Positions 52,903 through 63,891 of a DNA stretch of 64,000 nt are shown here, in pieces. Numbering within the stretch: position 1 is the first letter of the stretch; each line of letters opens with the position of its first letter. Under the pieces are notes generated by a model. That model was given only the letters and a program-made list of their open reading frames with translations, ran no database searches and had not been told where the DNA came from. The translations under genes and the position numbers were made by a program. Origin of the DNA: Promerops cafer (Eukaryota; Chordata; Aves; Passeriformes; Nectariniidae); assembly GCA_013398275.1 (NCBI GenBank), contig VZSE01011452.1, positions 47,118 to 111,117 of the forward strand, in the 5' to 3' direction.

Positions 52903-54104
52903 TGTGTTGTAGTTTCCAGCATGGCAAAATGACCTGTGTTCATGGAAATGTGTACAGCTCATTGGTTCATTGGTCTTATTTTGCTCTGGTGCCAAACAGG
53001 AGCTCCCTCATGGGGCTCACCCAGCCTGGGAAGGTAGGAGAGCCACAATTGTGAGCAAGTTGTAAAATACAGAGAGCTTCTGCAGGTCGTGGTTACGTAG
53101 GAAAATTGGCATGACACTGTTTCGGGACTTGTGGGACACGTAACTCAAAAGGTCTGCCAAACTATGCTGAAAATAAACTTAACATATTCTTCTCCACTGA
53201 GAGGAGGGAATTCAAGTTTCCCTGGGGTTTACCAAATGGCTGAGAAAAACTGCCTGGGCTGAAAAACACAATGTGAAGAAAAACATGAACACAAAATGAG
53301 TATCTGTGATGCACATTTTTCCCACATATCTGAGAAAGGGACCCACAGCATTGTTGTCACTCTATTCACAAATAGATTACCTATTAGAATATGAACATAG
53401 AGAAGCAATCAATTTTTGTTTTGCACTAATGTGTATGATCTCTCAAATATCTGCAAGACATTTTTTTTTTTTGTCAAACTGCTAGTAAGAGACTCCTTAT
53501 AATGAAGAATTGAGAAAGAGATATTACATTAAACCTACACTACTTTAAGAGCACCTAGGTCATTGGTTCCTTCATATCATCACAAAAACAACAGATCCTT
53601 TCCTAAAACATATAAAGGCAGAAATATGTGAGGAATGTCTAGGGGCCAGAACTGGCAAAATATAAGGTAAGAGAAGAAAGATTAAATGGTTTTTAATCCA
53701 TTTTGGTTCTTATTTTAAATTCTGGAATTTGGATCTCACTCTAGCAGAAGCTCTGAATCAAATCAAAGAGCAGACAGAATAGGCTGTGGACTAAATACAC
53801 TAAATGAACAGTAGTCAGGTTCTTATGATACTTAGGCAGCACTTTAGATGGAATTTTAAGAATAAAATACTTTTGCTACTAATAGTATTGTATAATTTCT
53901 TTGCATCCCCATTGGGTTACTGGAATATGGCCGAATATCAAAAGGATTTAAGGATCTGACATCTATGAAACTTCAAATTGATAAACCTACCAGGAAAAGG
54001 AGTAGAAGCATTATCAAGGAACAGATGGACTGCTGCACAAACAGGAAAAGAAAAATCAACACACCCTCTGAAGGGGAAGTCGAGGCTCACAGATTGTTAG
54101 ATTT
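52903..54104. other. Unique AT-rich DNA, no gene seen
   Basis: No gene. It contains a 12-T run at 53461-53472. The last few hundred bases may be a decayed continuation of the CR1 element that follows, but I cannot align them confidently. Confidence 0.55.
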
Positions 54105-55130
54105 TTTGAAGCAGTGAAAAGCATATGGATAAAAGAGGTTTTGTTAATGCTAATCTTCATGACTCCCAGAAAAGCTCTCATCATTGGCTCTAAAGGAAAA
54201 TATACAATCATGAAATAAGAGAAAAGGCTTTGCCATAAATAAATAATTGTTCAAAAGAAGGGAAAAAGGTAAGAGTAAATGGGAAGTTTTCATAGCAAAG
54301 TCCACAGGGTTCTATTCTTTTGCTTTCCAGCATATTCATAAGTGATCTGGGAAAAGGCCATGACAAAATTTGCTGATGATACCAAATTATTAAGGATGGT
54401 CATATAGACTAAGACTGAGTGAACCAAATGAGACAGTAGCTAATAATAATGGCAGTTGAAATCCAAGACAGGTAAATGCAAAGACTTGCACAAAAACTCT
54501 ATAAAAAAATAGATAACTCTAGTTTGATATATGAAATGTTCCATTCTAAGATGCCTATTACTGTTTGGGAATGAGAACTTGGAGGGATATCAGTTCTTAA
54601 CTGAATGCTTGCCAGTGTGTGGGAAAAAGCCCCAAACAAATAGAAAAGAGAGCATAACTGTATAAATCTGTAATACACACACCATTAGAAATTATGTAAA
54701 GTTCTGATCATCTGTAGCCTGGAAAGAGTAAAATGAAAAAGATAAAGATTCAGCAGGAGCAAAAAGGTGTGTGAAAGGAATTTAAACATCTAGGACTGCT
54801 GAGTTTGAAAAAATAAAAAACAATAGAAGATACAATCAATAAAATAATGACTGGCATTAACAGAATTCTGAAGAAAGTATTATATCTTCCTACATAAGAA
54901 CTAGGAAAGCAGATATTATGTGCAAAATGCAAAATGAAGAATCCTCTCCTCATTAAGATGTGGGACTTACTGAAACAGGATGATATGAATGTTGAAAATT
55001 CAGATGCCTCCTACAGGTTAAATTCTTGAGAGAAAGAAATTCTCTCATCTTATATGAAAAGAAATAGTCTCTGACACAGGTAGTCCTTCAGCCACAAACT
55101 TTCAGAGTTTGAGAAGAAATTCTGCACATA
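54105..55130 (+). mobile_element. Ancient CR1-type LINE, 3' part of ORF2 and tail
   Basis: Heavily mutated, but many blocks of a CR1 reverse transcriptase of the deep reptile type (as seen in turtles and crocodilians) remain in the right order. They are GGGAAGTTTTCATAGC, GTCCACAGGGTTCTATTC, CATATTCATAAGTGATCTGG and then 54366-54389, which encodes KFADDTKL with the catalytic Asp pair. Later come GACAGGTAAATGCAAAGACT, CATCTAGGACTGCTGAGTTT (an L-G-L-F/L-S-L/F block) and AAGAACTAGGAAAGCAG. Stops and frameshifts interrupt the frame throughout, so it is long dead. Borders are approximate. It is clearly older than the 20.8-kb CR1 copy, judging by divergence. Confidence 0.85.
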
Positions 55131-58100
55131 ATGTAATTACTACACCCTTCAATTCACATATAATGGCCAGTGTCAAATGTTACCTCATTGAACTGAAGTA
55201 TTACACAGTATGACTATTCTTGTGTCCTTATCCTAAACATTTCTCTGGCAAATGAGGAAAATCAATCCAAGAAAAGGTAGCAAATTAACCAGACACTACA
55301 GACCTGAAGTGAAACTTGTAAGATAAATCTAAGAATATTTTAGTGTACACGACATACTCCCCAATTCATTTGTATTGCTTGTTTAATGAAATTTATTTAC
55401 TTATTTTTCAACAGTTCTTAGCTGTCTGCAGGAAGAAGTTGAACCTGAAGATGCTAAGGAAGGTCAGGTAAAGATCACAAAGAAAAACAGTAAAGAAGAT
55501 TTCCAGTCCAAAGAACAGCTAGCTTATTCTGAGTTTAAAAGACCACATGAAATGTAAAAAAAAAAAAGAATAGCAGAATGATACAAATGCACAGCTGAGA
55601 TTTATAAACAGAAAGGGTGAAGGAGTTGTTGAAAAACCCTTTTTTATCATTCTTCAGAATTGCGAATCTGACACTACTTTCACAAGAAAGGACACACTAA
55701 ACCTCTTCTTGCTTTCATGCTTCTCTTAAAAGCTTCAAAAAGATGCCTACAAAATTATTTCAGTAAATTGTTTCAAGACCTTTCAGAGAAATCAAATTAA
55801 AACTTCAAATTTTAATGTATCCACACTTCCAACATTTGAGAAAAAGAAACAAGTAAATCTGTCTTAGCAAAGCCAGGCTTTATCCTTCCTTCCAGCTACA
55901 ATGTTCTTTTTGTCAAACACTTTTTAAAAATAGATTTCTGCAAGATTCTCTGCATAATCACATCACTGAAAACCCTGCTGGGCAGCTGTATATGATAGTC
56001 ACTTAAACTATCCTGCGCAGGCACTGTGGGCTCTGTATATGTGGTCTTTTCTACAGTAAATTATTATAAAAAATAATTTTTATAGTCATTAGCAGTTTAA
56101 TTGATGACAACAATAACATTTAGTTTCTCTTATGTGAAGAATTATTGCATATCATTGTAAAGACTAGAATCCTGTATATTTCATTAAAGCTGAAAAGGCA
56201 GAATCAGAATAGACACACTGGAAATGTAAGGCTTTAAATACAACTTTTTTTTATTTTTCAAAATAAAAAGTCCTTGAAGTAGGGAAAGAAAATAGGAGAA
56301 ACTTCTTAATTGTTACCTTGGCAAACTCCCTCTACAGAATCAAAAAGAGATAAACCTACAAGGAAGGAAGAAAATGGAAGACAATTGTCATAGCAACCAG
56401 TTAAGGACATATTTAACACAGGAAACAATCTGATTAATCTCCTTTTTTAAGAACCACAGGACATACAGAACCACCCAATTAAGTACCATGACTTTTTTTT
56501 TAAATGATAGTATACTAAATCTCACTTTAAAATTTGTAGTTTGGTTGCAGAGCTTTTGATTTATTCACTGCATATACAGCCTATAGGGCCATAAACAAAA
56601 ATAAAAATATCCAGGTCTTCTGTTTGTTTAAATTCCCTAGATCATAATTAAGCCAAAATATTTTTGTCAGGCAACAAAGAAAAAGTGATAATACTTTCTA
56701 AAATCGGGAGTAGATACTTTTGCACTGAAAGTAAGGGTATTAGAAGTTTAAAGTAGTCTAGGTGTAGAGACTAAAAATATAACCCCAATTATCCTTTCCC
56801 ATTTTGTTGCAAGCCAACCTACTATGCTACAAAACTCTTGGTAGCTTGGAGTAATAGCTTCAATTCATAAAACCATGCTTTTGTTGTAATCTTGACACCA
56901 GCCATTCCCTTAGTTTCAGTCTCAGTTTTACCACACACATTAATCAAACACTGCAACGTTTCGAGGCTTAAGATAAAACACAGACCCTTATTTACCTTCC
57001 CTTTGGGTATAGTCTTGCTACAAGTAACACTTTATGGGTTGTGATTCTGAAGGACAGACTTTCAGTCACTCCACACTGAACGAGTCATTAGCAGGTCTGG
57101 ATGGAGAGAGAACATTGCTGCTCATTAGTGAGACTTTATTGCAAACAGAAGAGCAGGAGACAGCAAACGTGCAATAAACTTTTCCACCCTTCTTAAAGAA
57201 AGCCAAAGTATTTAGCATAGAAGAAGCCTGATCTTCTAAGAGAAAGCTAAAACTCTTGCATAAAGGGAACATTTTCTTCTGCTAGTAAATAGCTTTTATA
57301 TTTTTCCTATGTTTTCAGCACAGGAGAATTTGCTCCAATAATAGATTGTTTGCTATTCCTGAAGTTTTCAGAAACAAGCTGCATTTCCTACAAATCCTTT
57401 CCACTGTGTAGCTATTAATACTGGAAAAGTCACGTAAAAAATACTGCATGAGCTAAATAATAAGGGTGTTTGTTACATAATTGAAGGCTGCAATTACTTT
57501 CTAGTAAGTTAAATGCATCTATTTCAGATCCTTCAGGAAAAAGGCTTATTATTGCAACTATTAAACCCTGCATATTTCTGGAGCTTAAATTTTTACCCTT
57601 AGGACTTTCTTCTTCAGCTGCAAGAAATCAAAAATGCATAAACTTATTCCAGTAGAAAGGATGGGTTATAAATTTGATCTCACTCATTCATTTGCTTTAA
57701 AATGCTTTAACAGATCCTAAATTTTAAACCTCATTCTCAAATTCAAGCCCAGGGCAGAGCCAGAGTGTTTACTGAAGCAGGAGGTTACATCCATGCATCT
57801 TCCCTCTCCTATACAAACCTCTGATTTTCTCTTTCTCTCTCCCCACTCCTTCTGTACTTGTATTCATCTTCCACATCTTTGTTCTTGACTGGTCCCGGAA
57901 GGGAAATGAGTCACGTGTTTGGAACTACCTAAGGCTCAGTTTTGAACTGAACCTCACAGCTAACACAAAGAAGTGCCAGCAAACAACTAGTGATGGCAGC
58001 AGCTGAAACGTGCATTATGAAACAGAAAAAGCTTTGCCTTCCACTCTTTCCTGATGTGCTCCACCATGCTTTTCTGCAAGCAGGCAAGGTGGTGGCCTAA

Positions 58101-59313
58101 AAATAGCAGGGCATGTGTGGGAGGCTGGGAGAATCCATGGAAAAGCCCATGAGTGTTGGGAGTGGAATGGCCATCTCAGTGGCAGAGAGTCCTTAAGAAA
58201 CCACTGTGAATTTCACCAAAAATCCTAGTAACCTCACGCCCCAAGAACACACAGAGAAAAGGGAACAGGCTCTGGGCCTAGAGTTTGTCCATCACATGGT
58301 GTGAATGTAAAGACTTTCAAGATTTATGGCTCACGCTCTAAACTCTCGGATGCCTAAGACTCCTTCTGGTATTTTATATTCCTGACCAGCGTAGTTTTTA
58401 CTTAATGTGTTTAGCCTTTCATCTTGGAATAACTAATTCATAAGTCAAATGCTCACTTATTGGATTTCAGTTTCATCATTTGTTGTTTCATGTCTTCTGA
58501 GGATTTTGTTAAAGCTCTTGATAAAAAGTTCATGCTATTTTCCTTTTGATACTTGACTGCATTTAATGAAGTTGCAACAAAGAATGTGTTGAAAGAACAT
58601 GCGTCTTCAGCTATTGTTGCTTTGTGTTTTCCTTACCTTTCATGTAGGATAAAATGCTATTATTTATTTTCTATATAAACACATTGATTCATGATGGATT
58701 TATGCTGTGCTTATACAAAATCAGGAATAGCTGAAAATACTAGGGGAATGTTAAGCACAGAAGAAAGGAATTAAATTGTGCAAGTGCCAAAATTGAAATT
58801 GTTACTGGAAAAAAAAAATGTTTTATAAAAACCAAAAGCAATGATATTTTTCCTATTTCCCATAGTGGGAACTGTGTATTATATATCAACACATACAGTT
58901 TAGATGAATCTCCAACCTGGAAACCCACAGGAAACTGAACTTGTTTTACAAAACCCTGTAAGTTGGTGATTTTAAATTTTCATTTTGTTATTTTTTTTAA
59001 AACTACAATACAGTAATTATTCACCTTATCTGTAGTTAGCTTCAAAATTATTGTAAACAAAAGCATCAGCAAAAATCTGTAATGAGGTCCAGAAGAATCC
59101 ACATGAATTTATCTCGTGAACCTCCAAACAGAGGTTAATGAATGAACAGTCCTTGAACCTACATTGTATCTTGAGTGTATTTTCAAATGAGGGAGATCTG
59201 CAAAACAGCAGAACACAAGGAAACAACTTCCAAAGAGACTCAGAGAATTCCTCTGCCAAAGCAACAATCCTCATGACCAAAAGTTACACGAAGTCCAGCT
59301 GTAACGAACGTGG
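55131..59313. other. Unique AT-rich intergenic DNA, no gene established
   Basis: No gene is established. An exon-like interval at 55415-55557 is described under findings. About 57430-57600 is repeat-free, with words such as TTACATAATTGAAGGCTGCAATTA, split here as TTACATAATTG and CTGCAATTACTTTC, and is a possible conserved element. A perfect MEF2-type site lies at 58097-58106. The rest is plain AT-rich DNA. Confidence 0.55.
58097..58106 (+). promoter_or_regulatory. MEF2-consensus word
   Basis: CTAAAAATAG fits the MEF2 consensus YTAWWWWTAR exactly and sits in a repeat-free, slightly GC-richer patch (about 58030-58150). A ten-base match is expected by chance now and then in AT-rich DNA, so activity is unproven. 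Confidence 0.2.
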
Positions 59314-59327
59314 CCACTTTAAAGTGG
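59314..59327. repeat. Perfect 14-bp palindrome
   Basis: CCACTTTAAAGTGG is self-complementary with no spacer, and the flanking G/C and G/T pairs extend the hairpin potential a little. It lies inside an 88-codon plus-strand open frame (59138-59404) that overlaps a minus-strand frame (59026-59280). I recognise neither translation. Confidence 0.85.
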
Positions 59328-60687
59328 TCGCTAATGACAAACTTCTTCCTACAGAGATTTTTGTGGAGCCTTGGAACACTTCAGGCCCATGTCTTCAGCA
59401 ATAAATAGGTTATGTACTTGTGCATTATCACAGCAATGAGCACTTGTAAGAACCAATCAGGGACCTAAGACACTATTCACTGGCAAAACAGTTTTTTGAC
59501 AAAGCACAACTAGCAAGATGCTCAGTGCAGAATTTTGCCTTTATAGCTAAAGACTAAGTTCCATGTGTATGTCCTTTCCTTCAATGCCATTATCGCAAAT
59601 TTGTACTTAATTTTTAAATAGTTAGCCATTTATACTTTCAGAAATAAGAGAGATACAAAGATTAAAAATAACAAAATATACAAATAACAAAGAGTTAAAA
59701 TCAATAAAAGTTGTATCATTTATCCCTCTGAGATTTCTACATATTCTAGTTAGATCTTGTTAATATTTTTTTACTGATAACATTGTAATCAGTTAATTTA
59801 GCTTTCTGTAGTCTTTTTTTTTTTTCTAAAACAGATATTTTTTTTCTGCAAACTAACCTAATAATCACCAAAGCAGTGAAGTTACAGCATTCTACAGCTG
59901 AGAGAAATAACATATGAAACAAAACAGACAATGGAAAGTTACTATGTCACTATCTATATGAGATAAGTAAGAATGCATTATGGTTGCAAGTAAAGAGTGA
60001 AAAAAATTTGTATTACCTAAAAGAACAAAATTACCAAGAAACATGATTTAATGCTTATAAAATGGTACATGAAAACTTTCTGAAAAGTGAACCAAAATGC
60101 AGCATAAGGAGACAGTCACAGTATCTGCTTTCAAACCACACTGCTGTTACAACCCCCCAGAAAACCTAATGGAGACACAACCAATTTAACCTGTTGTGGA
60201 CACAGTCCCTACAGAAATATGTTTTTACATAAGTGTATATGTATGCACGGATGCATCTAATAGCAACACATGATAAAATACTAGCTACCTTTAACATTGA
60301 AAAAGTGAATTACCACTCAAAATACAGCACCAAAAGAGTTTCAAAGTCAACCCATTTTTCTGTGTCATATAACCTTGCTCAGAGCAGGGCTTACTAATGG
60401 AGGTGAAGAGAGAGAAACAATCACTATATGATGAACAGCGCATGAACCGTGGTAGATGTTACAAAAGAGAATGAAATTATTTTTGAAAAGTCAATAGGAA
60501 CAGAGCATTACCACAGTGGCTCCATGGACTGAATTGGTAAAGACTGATTTCTTACTGTTCCTTGTAGTACAAGGATGGGGAGACAACAAAGAAATTTGGG
60601 AGGTAACAGAATCAAAACAGTGAAAAGGGAGATGGTGCTCATACAATGTGGGCAGGCATTGCAGCATCTTTCTCCAGGGTGCTATGG

Positions 60688-60724
60688 ATTATTAGAAGAC
60701 ATAGAAATTATTAGAAGACATAGT
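60688..60724. repeat. 19-bp tandem duplication
   Basis: ATTATTAGAAGACATAG occurs twice in direct tandem, 19 bp apart, with only the last bases of the second copy differing. It is a simple local duplication. Confidence 0.92.
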
Positions 60725-61511
60725 AGTTGAGGGATATTAAATATAGAAAAAAAATTCACCAGTTTTGGAAAACTCAACCACATACTGGAAAAATACCTTG
60801 CCAAAGTATCATGAAATGAAACCTCTGGAGATTTTCTACCTGGGGACCAAATCAACCTGTGTCAAGAGGGGTGTAGAAGACAGCTCCAAATCCAATACAA
60901 CTTAAAATATTCTTGTGTTTAGAATAATACTGTAAGCATTTCATAAACATATTTTGAAGTTTTAAAACAGATAAGTTCACTGTCCCTTATTTCTTTTCAG
61001 TACAAATGAACATGAAGTCGTGTTTTCTGAGTTAAATAAAACCAAAAGAACAAAAGCAACTTGTTTTGTTTGGAGTCTTTGGTTGCTTGGAAGCACTGGA
61101 GAGCTGAAATACTTGACTAAGTCAGACAGCACAATTCATGGTTCATTATGTCTACCCCATGCCACTGTGACAGCTCAGTCATATGTCTTTAAATCTGCAA
61201 GCAAGAAAAGCAAGTAGTTTTGTGAGTAGTAAAATATAAGAAACTCACCTTCCTGTGTCTTCTTGTTTTATTTCTAAATCTTCCCAATCTGTCAGTTTTT
61301 TTCTTTTCAGTGGGGCATTCACACTTCTAGTGTAGAATCTGGTGTCTGATAAGGCAGTTGAGCTGGTGTGACAGTCTTTATCAGAACATATGGGTTCACA
61401 AAACTGTTTTGGAAAGATGCTCCAGAATTTAAGGTGAAGGAAGTAAACAGGTTTATATAGGAAAAATTCTGAAATTCAGTCTATATCTCTATGGTGTTTT
61501 TTGTGGGATTT

Positions 61512-61547
61512 TGTTTGTTTGTTGGTTGGTTTGTTTGGGGGTTTTTT
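61512..61547. repeat. Imperfect (GTTT)n/(GGTT)n simple repeat
   Basis: TTGTTTGTTTGTTGGTTGGT followed by TTGTTTGGGGGTTTTTT. It is low-complexity G/T DNA. Confidence 0.85.
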
Positions 61548-61644
61548 ATCCATGATAGCTGGTAGAAGATTCTGGGCTTAATTTCCCAGGACTAGAAGCA
61601 TGGTGTCATCTCCCAAAACAAAAAGCTATGGTAAAGTTGTGCAT

Positions 61645-61772
61645 AGGTCAGTGAACAGGAAAAACCTGTGGGAAACAATGTCAAAGGCTTTACTAAGGTC
61701 CAGGTAGACAATATCCACAGCCTTTCCACCATCCACTAAGTGGGTCGCCCTGTTGTAGAAGGAAATTGGGGG
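61645..61772 (-). mobile_element. CR1 LINE fragment, reverse transcriptase (YLDLSKAFD) block
   Basis: The minus strand over 61665-61715 reads DIVYLDLSKAFDIVSHR, the conserved block in which the first Asp of LINE reverse transcriptases sits. It is preceded in the same frame by THLVDGGKAV, which resembles the usual CR1 lead-in (HLVDEGKAV). The frame is open across this short piece, but the copy is truncated on both sides and cannot encode a working enzyme. It reads oppositely to the old CR1 at 54-55 kb and is better preserved, so it comes from a separate insertion. Confidence 0.92.
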
Positions 61773-62674
61773 AGAAAAGATTTTACATAGTTATATTTTT
61801 TAATATATTCATATTTACAGACATATGAACATTATAGAATGAATTCACATGAGCCTTGCTTACCTACAGTAAGAATACATACACATACATCTCTTAAAAT
61901 CAGGAGCTCCAGGACAAAGGTCTGTTTATGGATTAAGTCCATTTTTACTAGGCTGTATGTCCCATCACTGGTATGTAATCTCCTGTCCCAGACTAATAAG
62001 CTAATCAACAGAAGCAGAAAAGTAAAGAATAAAATCTCTGTGTGTGAGAGTGTTTGAAAATCATTCTGTATTTAGGCATGTTGGGAATACTGGGCACTGA
62101 TTTGATTTCACAACACAAGACAGGCTGACAGCAGAGAACTCATTTATCCTTTACACTGAGCACAAAATAAATATTCAGCCTTGTTGTTTGAATGTTCTGT
62201 CTGGAGACACTGCTCACATACTATGTCTGACCATAATGCTTCGACCGAGCTCAGCTACAACTACCGATAAACCTTTGTGATTTAAATTCCTCAGTCGTTT
62301 TTCTCTTTATATCTTCCCCCAACCCCCTTGGCATGGTTATGGTGGGGTCTGCAGCCCCCTGAACTGAGGGGGATGAGGCTGGGGGTGGGATCAGCTCCTC
62401 TCCCAGTCTCAATCCTGTGTGATAGCAGTGCTGCAGAACAGTTCACTCACACTTAACTGGGGACACACCACAATGCCACCGTGAGCAGGTTTGGTTTGCT
62501 GAAGATTTAATGGGTTTTGTGGAAGGGCCTGAACACCCTGGCATGGTTTGAGTGCAAGAGACCCCCTCAACCCCCTGGTCACCTCTGACACTTTCATGTT
62601 GGCTCAACTCTAGGTGGGATTCCCTATAGCCACCGCAGGTGGGCCTGGGATCTGCTGCTCCAGTAAGACTGCAA
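61773..62674. other. Unique DNA rising in GC, no gene seen
   Basis: No gene. The first part is AT-rich. From about 62310 the DNA becomes GC-richer and includes an inverted repeat near 62354-62371 (CCCCCT, six bases, AGGGGG). Short open frames on the minus strand show no domain. Confidence 0.6.
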
Positions 62675-62724
62675 GCTCCCTCCTCCCTCCCTCTCTCCCT
62701 CCCTCCCTCTCTCCCTCCCTCCCA
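62675..62724. repeat. (CCCT)n polypyrimidine tract
   Basis: A run of CCCT units broken by CTCT (CTCCCTCCTCCCTCCCTCTC and onward), purely pyrimidine on the plus strand. Such polypurine-polypyrimidine tracts can form triplex DNA. That is a family property and is not shown here. Confidence 0.95.
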
Positions 62725-63891
62725 GCCTCCCCCACAGACCGGTAATTAGTGCAAGTGTAGCATTGTATTAATTGCAGCAATTGTCATGTTTAGATTCATG
62801 GGTTAATTGGTAATATCTGGTGTAATGTTTTCCCCTCTGGATATTTTTGATCACAGTAATTAACCTCCTCCATCCTGGGGAACAGACACTCATTGCTGCT
62901 CTCTCCAGCAGCCCCCAGCGAGGGTCCTGGGGGGATCCCTCTCCACGGGTGCCATGGTGGGCTCTGTGCTGCAGGGTGAGGATGCCCTGTGGCATGTCCC
63001 ACCCATAGATTTATCTGACATTTTCTCAGGAAGCTCAGGAAAGCAGCAGCCATGCTCTCTTTCCTTTGACCCAGCAGCTGTAAAGTCAACTGCCAGTGAT
63101 GCACACTTTTAGGAAGAGGCTGGATTGTTATGGCCAGCTCTGCTTTCCTATTATTTCTGTCACAACAAATGGAAGTGGAGATAGGACCAGGAGTGCCTTC
63201 TGCTTCCCCTCCTGCAGTATTGATGGCAAATGATGATGAATGTCCCTCTCTGGCTGTAGCTGGGATTGGAAAGCAGGAGATGGGGAGAAAATCAGGTTTG
63301 AAAAGGTCAGCTCAGCACTCCAGCACGGCTTGCTGTCCACCCTGTGATGGGATCTGTAAAGACAGGTTTGTTCTTCCCACATTTCCAAACCTACTCCCTC
63401 TTCCCAGTGTGGGGTACATCTCTGAACAGCACATGCTTAATGACTGGAGAGCCAACTCTTCAGGCAGCAGGTCTACCTGGCTGATCTTTCTATACTACTA
63501 GAAAGGATTGGGATTTTATTACATTTCCTCCCGCTGGGCACAACCCAGGAACTGTAACTATGGCAGGAGAGTGGATAAGCCAAGATGCTGTGGCTGACAG
63601 CCCTGAGAGTAAAACCATCCTTTGGTATTCCTTGTGTTTCTAAACTCAGCCCAGGTGAAAGGCTGGGGTTTTCAAAGATGTTGAACAGGGATCACTACAG
63701 GGCTTTACTGCTCCTCAGTTCCAGTAGAATGAGGGAATATCTTCTGAAAGCCCCAATTCAATCTGAGAAAAACTCAACTTGCTTCGCTTTCTAATTGCAG
63801 CTTTATTTTCTGTTGTAAATCAGAGGTAAAGTGAAAAATCAGAGGAGCAGCTGCAATGGTATGGGTCAGGTATCAGTGGGGGCTACTTGGC
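62725..63891. other. GC-richer unique DNA, no gene established
   Basis: The GC-richest non-repeat part of the window. A 123-codon plus-strand frame (63130-63501) overlaps an 86-codon minus-strand frame (63128-63388), and other opposed frames lie at 62768-63104. None shows a domain, signal peptide or splice context I trust. It could lie near a gene beyond the right edge, but nothing here proves it. Confidence 0.55.

Larger units (their letters stand above)
59328..61644. other. Unique AT-rich intergenic DNA, no gene seen
   Basis: No supportable gene. It contains a 12-T run at 59814-59825, a 19-bp tandem duplication at 60688-60724 and an imperfect (GTTT)n stretch at 61512-61547. The short open frames have no domain. 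Confidence 0.65.

Noticed and set aside
53660..53680. Splice-donor words such as AAGGTAAGAG here, and similar ones near 885, 2794, 15811, 25725 and 37226
   Set aside because: They are isolated donor-like words without a paired acceptor and open frame, at the rate expected by chance.
63130..63501. 123-codon plus-strand frame
   Set aside because: An 86-codon frame is open on the other strand over the same bases, and there is no domain or signal. GC-rich composition explains both.
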